Source of the DNA: Amaurobius ferox
Taxonomy: Eukaryota; Arthropoda; Arachnida; Araneae; Amaurobiidae
Reading direction: 5' to 3'
Assembly: GCA_951213105.1 (NCBI GenBank)
Contig: OX578142.1
Location: forward strand, 123,430,231 to 123,494,230
DNA: 64,000 nt
Below are positions 25,500-36,769 of this stretch, piece after piece (positions within the stretch are counted from its first letter, which is position 1; each line of letters begins with the position of its first letter). Below the pieces are notes generated by a model that saw only the letters and a program-made list of their open reading frames with translations, did no database searches and was not told the origin of the DNA. A program made the translations under genes and the position numbers.

Positions 25500-26450
25500 A
25501 AATATGAATTAAAATAGAATTATTGAAGGAAAATAGAGAAATAGTAAAGCATCTACAACAAACGAAAGTATTTAATTACCAACCAGAAAAATCTCAAGAG
25601 AATGCCAGTCATAAACATTAAAAACCAGAAAATCACACATTAAATTTAAAACAAATATATCAAAGAAAAATGGAATATCAATCAATAGAATGAAGGTGAT
25701 GTAATAATAAAATCTTCAGGGGGCTACTACTATACATCAGCCTCAATTAGCACTTTTCTTTTATTGACCTGTTACTGTGAACAAGAAGGTAATAGAAGCC
25801 CCAATGTGCTATAAATGGAAAATATTGAGAAATTTGAAAAACTAAAGAATTGAATAAATTGAAAAAATAAAATTGACTTACAAATTTGTAGAAGTTCAAA
25901 GAGCTAAACCAACCCAACATAATGTACAAAGAAGGTGTTGCCAACCCTGAGGAGTATTTTCGATGTTGCCATTCTTGAAAATTGCAAATAATAAATCCTT
26001 TCTAAATTATTAGAAGGTATAAAAACCAGATGAACTGCATTCAAAATATAACAAGTGCTTATTAATATAGATAAAAGTGATAATTATTATTAATACTATA
26101 AAATAAGTTAAAGAATTAATAAAAAATTAATCGAATAAACAATCGAATATATTAATTGATTATAGAAATTAGACAATGCCTTCCACTGACTTCTTGCATC
26201 TATCTCCTGGTAAAATGCACTGTTAGATGATGCAAGCGTAACGAAATGCGTAATAATAGAAAATATAACCATAAGTATCAGTTAATTAATGCTAGAGAAT
26301 GATTAAAATACTACAGTGATTTAGACATAATAAAGTTGTTGAGACCCAGATCGTCTGACCTACCAGAAAGGTGGAAAGTAACTGTAGACATAATAAAGTG
26401 CATTAACAACGCTGAGTTACCCTAAATTTTTTTACTAAACCAAATATAAT
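25500..26450. other. AT-rich DNA between PLE fragments
   Basis: Near 25935-25990 it shares GTTGCCAA-type sequence with 21500-21560, suggesting PLE tail material. A GATGATGCAAGCGTAACGAAATGCG stretch near 26229 recalls PLE terminal regions. No gene seen. Confidence 0.35.
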
Positions 26451-27260
26451 GGGTAAAAGTATGATTTACTAGTTTGAATAAGGTTTTTCATATGAAATTG
26501 ATGAAATTTTATCTGATAATCTATGAATTCAAAACAATTGATTTTAATGATGCTACAAAAAATTTGAACCGAATTACAAGAAGTAAAAGGTAATAATTTA
26601 TTGAAATTAAAATAACTTTTTTTATCATATAAATTATAAATAATACTATTAAAATATTCAATACATAAATTTAAATCCAGAAAATTGACCTTACACTAAT
26701 AGTAGGTTAATTATTTAACAGTTCAGATTATCCGGATAGAAATCGATGGTAATGTTATTTAAATCCATTTTAACAACACAGACCATTTCGTTCATATATC
26801 GATATAATTATAACCCAGTAGATGTAAATGTACATTCATATCAATAAAGATATAAATTTACTAATATACTATTATTACAACCACCTTGCGGGACACCGGA
26901 TACTTGTAAATATAATTGGCTTCTCTTAAAAATATAGTTATTAAACAAAACAATGTGTGGAGAAGTTTAGGAAAGTTTTTTGATTTTAATATGATCAGCA
27001 TGTTTGGCAACGAATGCATTATAAAGAGATAAGATGATATTATAAAGATCTTGCATATTAATATTATTAAAGAGATATATAAAATCAAAAGTTTGGAAGC
27101 CAACGATTTTGTCAATTAAATGCAATTTATCAATTAATTCATAACTGTTATCTAGAATAATATAATTAGATTGAGTATATCGAAGTTCTTTCATGCAATT
27201 AAGTAATACTTTACTAACAGAAGTAGAATACGTATTATGCCATTCCCATTCATTCAAAAA
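26450..27260 (-). pseudogene. Second, 5'-truncated copy of the permuted PLE RT
   Basis: On the minus strand it aligns with the 22-kb RT from HNTYSTSVSKVLLN (near 27235) through FQTFDFIYLFNNI (near 27080) and VSGVPQGGCNNSILVNLYLY (near 26900) to IDFYPDNLNC (near 26740). The RT box keeps the ancestral-looking VPQGG. The YVDD box is degraded to YMNEM, so the catalytic Asp pair is lost. Frameshifts and a TGA interrupt it. The endonuclease part is missing. Confidence 0.75.
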
Positions 27261-27319
27261 AGCAAAAATTTGGAAGTGAAAATAAAATTTTCACTTCAAA
27301 ATTGTATAAAAACAGAATT

Positions 27320-27830
27320 TGTGTTCTGATTGTAAGGCTTTTTCTAGTTCCGGTTTAAAATTTTTTATTGAAACATGTATTTCTCATGATTGGCCATAGA
27401 TAATTACTGATATACTGATATACTGATATAGATAATTATGATAGATGATAATTCAGCATCAAATTACAAGAAAGTAGAAAGGAGTGTTTACTAACGATTT
27501 CAATTTCCGGTAATTTTTCCTCTTCTGGTTCAAGAATTTTCTATTTTATTGAAATATCTATTTCTCAGAATCTGCTGTGGATGGAGATCAGACGACGACT
27601 GATATGGATTCAGCATTGAGTTTTTTAGGGTTTGTATGATTCGCTAAGTATTTCAACGTCCGAGTTTTTCTCGTTGCCGGCTCAAAAATTTTCCATGAAA
27701 CGTCTACTTTTTTAATCGGCTATAGATAGATCTTAGATAATGACTGATATCGATTCAGCATCGAATTTTGGAAGGTGTAGGAAGGTTTATTAAGAAGTTC
27801 TTGAGGTATCACTTTTTGTTTTTCCGTAAA
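27320..27830 (-). repeat. ~200-bp tandem module family C, copy 1
   Basis: On the minus strand the unit reads roughly CTTAGYAAAYCCTYC, then GAATTTGATGCTGAATCSATATCAGTC, then GATCTATCTATAGCC and GAAATAGAYGTTTCA. Two to three diverged units are present. The same module occurs on the plus strand at 36770-37330. Confidence 0.7.
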
Positions 27831-27984
27831 TTTGTATTAATGTACGAAATAAGTGTGCAAAAGAGTATAAAAATGCTTAATTGTTCAGTCGAAAATGAAG
27901 TATATACACTACGCCACCATATGGATTCTTCTTCATAAATTTCTTCTTCTGTTTTGCTTCTATGCGTGTTTAATAATCAAATAA

Positions 27985-28440
27985 CCATTTTTGTTATTGG
28001 CTTATATGTAGAAAAGAAATTATCACTTTGGTATAGCAAGATCACTGAATTTGAATTTTCCTCCATATATGTAGAAAAGGGATTATGACTTTGGTATAGC
28101 GAGTTCACTGAACTTCATTCTTTTATTCCCTTATATGAAAAAAAAACAATAATCACTTTGGTATAGCGAGTTCACCGAACTTCATTCTTTTATTCCCTTA
28201 TATGAAAAAAAAACAATAATCACTCTGGTATAGCGAGTACACTGAACTTCATTCTTTTTTATTCCCTTATATGAAAAAAAACAATAATCACTTTGGTATT
28301 GCGAGTTCACTGAACTTCATCTGTTTATTCCCTTTGTGCAGAAAAGAAATTATCACTTTGGTATAGTAAGTTCATTCAACTTGGTTTGTTTATTCTCTCA
28401 TATGTAGAAAAGGGATAATCACTTTGGTATGGCGAGTTCG
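27985..28440 (+). repeat. 66-bp tandem repeat array (7 units)
   Basis: Units share AATMATCACTTTGGTATAGC and GAGTTCACTGAACTTCATT; the anchor CACTTTGGTAT falls near 28027, 28094, 28157, 28224, 28293, 28357 and 28423. The last four units recur in the same order inside the palindromic MITE at 30455-30696. Confidence 0.9.
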
Positions 28441-30148
28441 TGCTTTTTGACATTGAAATTTTCACCTCTTTAAAGTTTTTAGCTGTAAACTGTATCAAAA
28501 TTAATCACTTGCACAAATAATGACAGTAAACTATTAAGATGAACTCATGTTACCGTGAATTACTCCGAAAGAATTTGGGAATGCATTCCATTTAATTTCA
28601 ATATTTTTTAGTCTTGCCCCTTAATCATTTGTTCTATTCAATGCAGAATGGCGAAAAAATATATTTTAACTATAAATATCTATACATTCAGTGCAATATG
28701 GAAGAATTGTTTATTTGGCTATGTTTTATTTCAATTAGTGTGCCTCTAAATAAAAAATAAATGTAAGAACCCAAATCTTTAACAGTTTTCAATAAAAGAG
28801 ATAACTTTAGTAACTCTTTGTGTCAATAAGAAACTAGGAAACAAACAATTGCACTTCAAAGAAAAAGAAAATGGAGGTACACTTAGGTTCTTTAAAATTG
28901 ATAGAAAAGAACTGCATTAAATTCTTTTATAAATTAAGTAAAATTTTGGAAGAGATTACGAAATAGATAAAAATTTGTTAAACTTTTATAATATTACGTA
29001 CTAGAGATTAAATAGTTTACATTTCAGACAGTTACTTTTCAAAATTAGAATAGCTGATATTTTGCATTTGAAAAAATTAAAAAACAATATTCAACACTTA
29101 TGAAAAAAAAAAACTTCACTGAAATTAATTGAATATAGAACTATATGGATAGCATTTAAATCACCAAAAACGAATCCTCGTTGAAATATCCTTTGATATT
29201 TATAATTTAGGTAATTGTGGCATATTTGTATGGATGTCACTGTGAATACTATACACGGTTTTACAGTAAATTTAAAATTTTGTGCATCTCAATACTAACA
29301 TTGGTAATTTTGATATACAGCAGGCACATTCAATTTAAAATTTATTACCTTTTTATGTTTTAAAACTATCAATTCTACCGATTTATAGGTGGATGATAGC
29401 GAGATTTATTTATTTTGAACTGCATATGCGAATAAAATATTTCTTTCAGCTTTTCGCATTATTTTTGAGAGATTTTTTTCAAGTAATTAAAATTTGTTAA
29501 TGGTTTTGAATTTTTTTAATACGTTGTGCATATCTCCAGATCTGTTGGGAATTAAATACAAACAGCCATTTCCTAATTCAGGTATTAGCGAGAAAAAGGG
29601 TATATACATAAATAGATAGGTACATAGATTTGTTGACAACTTTTTAATAGTGTAAATTAATGTATTTATTTAAGAATTAAATAGAGCAGATTAATTGTAT
29701 AGATTAATATTTTTATTTAGGATTACGTGGCGACGCAATTCAGTAGACCTTTGCTTAATGCAAAAACTGTACTAAGGATAAAGAATATGTTTCATAAACC
29801 ATACTTATCAATGTGAAAACCGCAAAGTTTTTCTTGACATTTGGATCGATTTTGAATGAATCTCGATTTAAAACTGAAAATTATGACAGATAAATGCCCT
29901 TAAGAAACAATTTGTGCGATAATGATTTGTTTAATAATTATTTTTAAACATGTGTGACGAGTGTATGCGTTTATTAGGATAAAGTTATATTTGACCAAAT
30001 GTTAAATGAAACGGTGAATCAAATACAGGGCTGAATAAAAAGTTGCCCGTAATATTTACAGTTGAACTACGTTGGCTGAGCTACCATCCGTCATGCTATA
30101 GACACTGAGAATTTCATCATTTTGTTTCAAATTTTAACAATTGTCAGC
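28441..30148. other. AT-rich intron DNA; donor segment at 29857-29928
   Basis: No gene is seen. The segment TGAATCTCGATTTAAAACTG... at 29857-29928 is repeated at 30306-30378 with one or two changes. Confidence 0.5.
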
Positions 30149-30152
30149 TTAA

Positions 30153-30834
30153 CCTTTTGCTTACGGGTGGGGCAGCGTTCATCCCAAACGAAGAACCTCC
30201 CCAAAAGACAGGTATTTCACATACTCTATCCTAAACAGTTCAGTCCGCCTTTGCATTGGCGTCCTTGGAAGCCAATGCCTGCAAAGGTTGATTGAACTGT
30301 TTGGATGAATCTCGATTTAAAACTGAAAATTATGACCGATAAATGCCCTTAAGAAACAATTTGTGCGATAATGGTTTGTATAGTAATGATTTGCGATAAT
30401 GATTTGTATAATGATTATTCGATAATGATTATACGATAATGATTTGTATAATGATTATTCCCTTATATGAAAAAAAAAAAAACAATAATCACTTTGGTAT
30501 AGCGAGTTCATTGAACTTCATTCTTTTATTCCCTTATATGAAAAAAAAAACAATAATCACTTTGGTATAACGAGTTCACTGAAATTCATCTGTTTATTCC
30601 CTTTATGCAGAAAAGTAATTATCACTTTGGTATAGTAAGTTCATTGAACTTGGTTTGTTTATTCTCTCATATGTAGAAAAAGGGTACTCACTTTGGTATG
30701 CCGCCTTTGCATTGGCGTCCAAGGACGCCAATGCAAAGACGGATTGAACTGTTTGGGATAGGGTATGTCAAATACCTGTCTTTTTGGGAGGTTCTTCGTT
30801 TGGGATGGACGCTGTCCCACCCGTAAGCAAAAGG
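30153..30834. mobile_element. piggyBac-type palindromic MITE with foreign filler
   Basis: TTAA flanks both ends (30149-30152; 30835-30838), the piggyBac target. Terminal inverted repeats begin CCTTTTGCTTACGGGTGG and extend about 130 bases to a hairpin centre (CCTTTGCATTGGCGTCC / GGACGCCAATGCAAAG). The native element would be a ~290-bp near-palindrome. It is split by about 390 bases (30306-30698) that match neighbouring intron DNA. No transposase. Confidence 0.82.
30306..30698 (+). repeat. Templated filler inside the palindromic MITE
   Basis: 30306-30378 copies 29857-29928. 30379-30454 consists of iterated GATAATGATT/TTGTATAATGATT pieces. 30455-30696 copies the last four units of the 66-bp array (about 28195-28432). 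Both long pieces keep the same strand as their sources. The centre of the MITE hairpin is present on both sides of the filler. Confidence 0.8.
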
Positions 30835-30839
30835 TTAAG

Positions 30840-32165
30840 ATGTTACGTTGAAATATACTAAAAATATATTTTATATTATTTAAATTTTCATTTAACTTGC
30901 GTAGCATTAACTTTAAAGTTTGTCAGTTTTTAACGCTTTACAAAATTTGAAAATATTTTTACTGATATATATTGCTCCTGATTAAGCACCAGTGAAGAAA
31001 TTACGTAAATATGTTGAGCCATATTTTAATTATAAGCAGTCATAATAGATCGACCCACAGAAATATTTCAAATTCTCATATTTTTTATGCGTTGTTGGGA
31101 GATAATGTTACTTAGATTTCAATGTATATGATAAAATTTGTATATTTCATATACATATGTATTGTAACTCCTGAATTGTCTCATTATCATAGATATGTAT
31201 CATATTATGAAGAAAAAGGGATGTGTAGCTACATGCAGACAATAAATATCTAAAAGAGCGGGATAGGAATCAAACTGGAAACGATAGGGATCTAGCTGAA
31301 AACTAAAATTCTCTATTTTCCTTAACGAATTTATTTTTTTATCAATATATAGTAAAATATATAAAGTTTGTAAAATCATTTTTCAAAAATAAAACTACAG
31401 TATAAATAACTGCGAACCCGAAAAAAGTATTTGTTTATGAAATCGAATGAATATTACTTTCCTTGCTAAATGAAAAGTATATTTTCGTATCTAAAACACT
31501 TTTAAACAAACGGAAAATCTAAACGTTTCCGGGCTGCAATTTACGAAAAACACCATTTTAGCATTGCATTCGTAGATCAGTTGGTTCGTCAAGTGATGTA
31601 CTAGTATGTAAAGATAACATTTTATCAGAGTAAAATGTATCAGAAATTAATTTCTGAAAATCAAATAATTGTCGGATCGGAAGGATATGTGCCATTTTCT
31701 ATTTGATAGTTCATTCTCCATTGAGATTTCTAAACGTTTTCGGTTATTTCTGTCTGGAAAGGTGTAAGGATTAATAATTTCGATTCTCGATTTCTTATTT
31801 TGTAAGCAGTGTCTTCCCCGGGGAAAGAAGACTCTAATTTAAATAGCAGCCGCGTAGATTGCGGACGGCAGAGGGAGCTTGCAACAAGGTTCTTAAAATG
31901 CAAAGTGCGAGGCACGAGTTGAAACGTGGCGTGTGTGACTGAAGCCGATGGTAGAAAGGGTGGACCATGAACATTCTAATTTATTATTTGTAAATTACGT
32001 TAATGGGTGTTTATTTTATGATTTTCGACATTTTTAAGAATAAACTTATTGTATTTATCGAAAGATGCCTGCGTGTTTATCCCGCCATCTTTACAAAGTG
32101 TGTGTGGTTGAAGTTAAAGCAAAATCAATCCGCCTTTATATATGATATCGCTATAACTAAATCTG
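30840..32165. other. AT-rich intron DNA, nothing recognised
   Basis: No gene or repeat partner seen. The somewhat GC-richer stretch 31800-31950 has no recognisable motif. Confidence 0.4.

Positions 32166-32227
<62 letters not shown>
32166..32227. repeat. (TA)n microsatellite ending family-A repeat
   Basis: About 31 TA units at the 3' end of the minus-strand family-A copy. Confidence 0.93.
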
Positions 32228-32237
<10 letters not shown>

Positions 32238-32580
32238 TGAAGGATTTTAATCGAAAATTATGCATAAACTACTGTATGTACAAAAAAACCCATCTCTAGC
32301 ATATCTGTTACAAATGAGTAACTATAAGCCAAGACTAAGGATAAAGATAGAAGGTAACATATCACTACAATGGAAAGGGGGATGAGAAGAATATTAGGAT
32401 TCAAAAATCACAATTAAAAGTATATAAAAGTAAATAAAAATAAAACTCGGCAAAAATGAGAATAGGCAATAATAATCAGCTCAAGATAAGAGATTAAGAA
32501 TAGAGAACAATGAATTGAAACTACACAAAAAATGGCGGTTAGTTCGAAATTGCATTCTCATATATATATATATATATATA
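32228..32580 (-). repeat. Dispersed repeat family A, uninterrupted copy
   Basis: Minus strand: begins at TGAGAATGCAATTTCGAACT and ends in ATTTTTATTTATATA plus (TA)n; a second (TA)n (32561-32580) borders its other end. It shows the empty site (CTCATCCCCCTTTCC on the minus strand) for the hAT-like insertion in the 10.4/14.5 kb copy. Confidence 0.82.
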
Positions 32581-33196
32581 ACGAGACAAGATATTAAAGA
32601 AATTTAATGAGTGAACATTTTATTTTTAAATTTTAGAACCATTTCATTTATTTTTTTAGTTTTAGAAAACTGCCTTATTTCACAATAAAATAAAATAATT
32701 CCTCAGACGTGCAGACGGTGAAACATAAATAAAATTCAGGCAGTAACTGAGCAGATAATACGCTGCAGTTTTCAAAATAAGTCTATATTTTTAAATTACC
32801 TATGAAGCATAACTGCTTCCCCGTCACGTACCGCTCATATCATTTCTTAACACAATCATTTAGAAGAATATCTCCCCTTCCACCGCTCCAATTAAAATCA
32901 TTAAGTGTAACACAACTTTCACGTACAAAAAATCGATTAGATGCAACAATTATGAGTAAAGTAACGGCGTTGGTCTAACTCAGCTGATTTCGGGGAAGAT
33001 GATTTGATGGCCGTTTTTGCAGATTTAATACGATCTCTCACAAATAAATACTGTAAGATCAAATAATATTATTATTTTAGGTCTGCATCAAATATTATGC
33101 AAGATTTGAATTTAACAATTGGCAATATATACACATTTTTTATAATTTAACGCTAAATTTCTGTTAAAATTTACAGCACCTCAATTTGGTTTGATT
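32581..33196. other. AT-rich intron DNA, nothing recognised
   Basis: No gene or repeat pairing visible. Confidence 0.4.
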
Positions 33197-33209
33197 ACTA
33201 TGTTGATAT

Positions 33210-33454
33210 GCCGATCCGGTGGTCGAGCGGTCAGGGGCATGCGTTACCGTCTGATCGCTGGATTGCCTGGTTGCGGGTTCGAATCCCGTCAGTGGGCATG
33301 GATGTTGTCATGTCGAAGCCAAGTCAGACTTCCACCCTTCAGGGGGCTTCTATAAAAGTGAAGCTGTAAATCTCCTCCCCTTCGCCATGGGTGGGGGATC
33401 TTGTGGACGTGGTGCGTAGGCGCCCCTTCACCACGGGGGAATTAGCACACACAC
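33210..33454 (+). mobile_element. tRNA-derived SINE with perfect 13-bp target duplication
   Basis: The head resembles a tRNA with an A box (TGGTCGAGCGGT) and a perfect B box (GGTTCGAATCC, near 33278). The body ends in a short CACACACAC tail. ACTATGTTGATAT flanks it at 33197-33209 and 33455-33467 without mismatch, implying fairly recent retroposition. The long segment between the boxes suggests a Leu/Ser-like tRNA ancestor. It would be transcribed by pol III and mobilised by a LINE in trans. Confidence 0.9.
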
Positions 33455-33534
33455 ACTATGTTGATATATTGGTTATAACATGTCGTGTGATAAGTGTATA
33501 ATTTATTGAAATCACTCATTCAGAATAAATAATA

Positions 33535-33745
33535 ACATCTGTATTACTCTTAAAGCGTGCATTTATTCTGATTTACAGGTTTCTATCCGGATAAATATGC
33601 TTTTAGTTTCTGCTTGAGTACCCTCTGTGTCCAGGGAAAAAATTCTCAGCTGTGTCTTTAATAGATAAGGGAAAGAAGGCCAATTTCTCCCTTTCTCAAA
33701 GCATGGCCCAACATGGCGTAAATTTAGCAGTCGATAAAATTTCCA
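33535..33745 (-). repeat. Dispersed repeat pair with 40285-40467
   Basis: The minus strand shares CCATGCTTTRRGAAA and RAGKGTACTCAAGCRGAARCTAAAAG with the plus strand at 40310-40450. Short ORFs in both places come from this similarity. Function unknown. Confidence 0.55.
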
Positions 33746-34080
33746 TAACATGAAATATGTGCAGAATTAGTAATAAATTCTTATAGAAAAAATACTCTGT
33801 ATGTAGTTTTATCTTTCCAAGAACGCTAGAAAACACGGAAGTTAATATTAAAATTTCTTTTAAAACTGTTTGCATCTTTAAGAAATGTTTTGACTAGTCT
33901 CAGCTGGAGCATCTTTGTGACTTAGAGCAAGTAGGGCCAATGCAAAATTTAGGCTACATTAATTTCTATATGGCTTTGCATTTGAAATGATTTATATTCT
34001 TCTTGAAAAGTAGACCGGCAAAATAACATTGCTGGTCTACTGTGTGTCATATATATCAATGTCAATAATGGCTGAATTTT
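33746..34080. other. AT-rich intron DNA, nothing recognised
   Basis: No supported feature. Confidence 0.4.
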
Positions 34081-34084
34081 TATT

Positions 34085-34260
34085 ACTTTCTTTATATACA
34101 TAGTATAATGTATAAGGAAAGTATTGTCGAAAATTCGAATTCAAGTTTTCGACGAGAGAGCACGTTTCAAGCATCCCTGATCACGAATCGAACATTTTTG
34201 AGGTGATGTGTGTGTGTGTGTGTGTGTGAAAGTGTGTATGTATGTGTGTGAAAGTGTGTA

Positions 34261-34316
<56 letters not shown>

Positions 34317-35040
34317 TGTGTATGTGTGTGAAAGTGTGTGTGTGTGTGTCAGTGAGTTTGTGGAGACGATATCTCACGAAAGAATGGAGCGATTTGAATG
34401 AAATTTGGTACAAAAATTACAATCCGTGAATACTGGAAGTTTATTGTTTTTAAATGCAGTCAAAAGTTCAAAACCCTCCTAAATTTTCGAGTGAAATTTT
34501 GAAAAAGTCATCAGAAAATGAAAACCTTTAATAAAGTTATGCAAATAGATATTTTTTATGTAATATTTCCTTAGAAAACAATTGACATAAACTTAAAACG
34601 CTAGCATGAACCATTCTCGAGATATTTCATATTTTTAAAATAAATTTATCAAAAAATCCCATAAATTAAAAAAAAATATATTAACTGTTGAGAAACATGT
34701 TCACTTTCCATACGTTAATATCATGCGATAATTTTGTTGATATCATTCTCGTGGATCTAGCTCGTTCCATTCATGAGAAAATATACTTTGAATAATGCTT
34801 TTGTATATGAACGTCAATAGTCATTTATTTGCTATAAGAATATTATATCTCTCTGTCCATAACGCTTGACGAGATTTTGGTGGCGAATTTGGCGGAATTT
34901 TACCAACTTGGCGACTTTTTGAAATGTTGCCAAATTAACGAAAATCTCGCCAAATGGATAAAAATGACGCTAAATCAATGAAAATGACGACTAATTGACG
35001 AAAATTCAATAGCTTGGAAAGAATATATGCATCTCCTATA
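34085..35040 (+). repeat. Dispersed repeat family B, copy 2 (first of a direct pair)
   Basis: Begins TATAAGGAAAGTATTGTCG and GAGTTTTCGACG-like sequence, continues with a long (GT)n tract (34207-34350), ATCTCACGAAAGAATGGAGC, CCATTCTCGAGATAT near 34612, and a final segment rich in TTGGCGA/TCGCCAA. It is followed head-to-tail by a second copy with the same order. Confidence 0.82.
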
Positions 35041-35044
35041 GGAA

Positions 35045-36300
35045 GAACCTTTTTTTACTTTCCTTATATACATAATGTATAAGGAAAGTATTGTGACGGG
35101 GTCGAAAATTTGAATTCGAGTTTTCGATGGGAGAGTACGTTTCATGCATCCCTGATCACGAATCAAACATTTTTGAAGTGATGTCTGTGTGTGTGTGTCA
35201 GTGATTCTGTGGAGACGATAACTGACGAACGAATGGACCGATTCGAACGAAATTTGGCACAAAATTCACAATCCGTAAACACTAGAAGCCTATTGTTGTT
35301 ATACGCAATCGAATGTTCAGAACCCCCCTAAATTTTCGAGTAAAATTTGAAAAAATCGTCAAAAATTCAAAACCACTAATAAAGTTACGTAAGTACACAT
35401 TTCTTATGTAATTTTTCATTAGAAAACGATTGACATAAATCTTAAAACGCTAACATGAACCGTTCTCGAGATATTGTACATTTTTCAAAAAAGTATCAAA
35501 AAGTCATATGAAATAAAAAAAATATATTTCCCATTGAGAAACATGTTCACTTTTCATATGTAATACCATGCGATAAATTTTGTGACATCATTCTCGTGGA
35601 ACTAGCTCGTTCCATTCATGAAAAAAGATACTTTTAGTAATGCTTTTGTATTTGAACGCCAATAGTCATTTATCTGCTATAAGAATAACTTATTTCCCCG
35701 TCCATAAAGCTTGGCGAGATTTTGGCGACGAATTTGGCAGAATGTCGCCAACTTGGCGACATTTTTAATTGTTTCCAAATTAACAAAAATCTCGCCAAAT
35801 GGATAAAAATGACGCTACATCAATGAAAATTACGACTAATTGAAGAAAATTCAATATCTTGGAAAGAATATAAGTATTTACTATAAGAATAACATTTTTT
35901 TACTGTAAAAGGAGTAAATTCATTGCATTATATAGGAAAATCATGTGTTGCCCACATCAGATTTTTTTAACTGTAAAAGTAGTAAATTCATTGCTTTATA
36001 TAAGGAAAGTCATGTGCTGCTCACATCAGATTTTTTTTACTGTAAAAGTAGTAAATTCATTGCTTTATATAAGGAAAGTCATGTGCTGCCCACATCAGAT
36101 TCTTTTTACTTATATTTGCTTGAAATGTAAGTTAATTGGGTATTTTCAAATAGTTTTACATGTTGCCATTTGAAAAATTGCCAAATGTACAGTTTAACGA
36201 TAAAAATACAGTTACGTAGATCTTATACATTATTTTCTGACTACAAATGTCGTAAATTCACTGCATTATATAAGTAAAGTTATATGCTGCCCACAATAGA
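35045..36300 (+). repeat. Dispersed repeat family B, copy 3, with 70-bp tail array
   Basis: It repeats the order of copy 2: ATAAGGAAAGTATTGTGACG, GGAGACGATAACTGACGAACG, CCGTTCTCGAGATAT near 35460, then the TTGGCGA block. The 3' end consists of three tandem ~70-bp units (35890-36110) with ACTGTAAAAGTAGTAAATTC and GGAAAGTCATGTGCTGCCC, and a fourth diverged unit at 36235-36300. An in-frame CCPHQIFxTVKVVNSLLYI peptide repeat here is a by-product of the array. Confidence 0.82.
35741..35763. repeat. Perfect 11-bp inverted repeat, AATGTCGCCAA/TTGGCGACATT
   Basis: The arms are separated by one C. Similar TTGGCGA/TCGCCAA pairs recur at 34885-34935, 38670-38700 and 39030-39090. Confidence 0.85.
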
Positions 36301-36319
36301 TTTTTAAAAATTATATTGG

Positions 36320-36500
36320 CAGAAGAATGGTCTATGACAATGCTATAATTATGACAATGCTATAGTTATGGCAATGCTACGACAATGGCAAAAATAATGA
36401 ATACTGCTATATATAGGATGAAACAATAACTACTAGATAGAAGGAGATACATGTGATTTTATCATGTGATTTTATCATGTGATATTTCATACATGTGATT
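36320..36500 (+). repeat. Short simple repeats (GACAATGCTATAATTAT; CATGTGATTTTAT)
   Basis: Three imperfect 17-bp units near 36330-36390 and three CATGTGATTTTAT-type units near 36460-36510. Confidence 0.6.
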
Positions 36501-36769
36501 TTATCTATTTTGCTGGCAGACAACTGTACTGAAATGAATATGTATAACAATAAATTTATAAAGAAATTTACATACGGTGGAAGACGATGTGTACTTTTAA
36601 TTTTAGAAGAAACTATTAAGCATTTTTATTCTCTATTGCATACGTATTTAGTACAATTATACGATATTTTGTGAAAATTGTAAATAACATCTGCAGAATT
36701 AGAAATGGGAAGCTTTATTTACCTTTTCCCTCCCTGTAGTCCCTGTAGGTAAATTTTTGAGTTGGAAAT

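Noticed and set aside
26215..26265. Second possible hammerhead (GATGATGCAAGCGTAACGAAATGCG)
   Set aside because: It resembles PLE terminal sequences, but the CUGAUGA box is incomplete and stem I is weak. At most a decayed relic.
27985..28440. CRISPR-like regular repeats
   Set aside because: The units are head-to-tail copies of one ~66-bp sequence, with no unique spacers, in an animal genome.
33210..33300. Functional tRNA gene
   Set aside because: The A and B boxes are present but the cloverleaf is not convincing, and the unit is part of a 245-bp retroposon with target duplications.
35943..36173. Peptide-repeat protein (CCPHQIFxTVKVVNSLLYI)
   Set aside because: Created by three ~70-bp tandem DNA repeats at the end of family B; no start context or gene structure.
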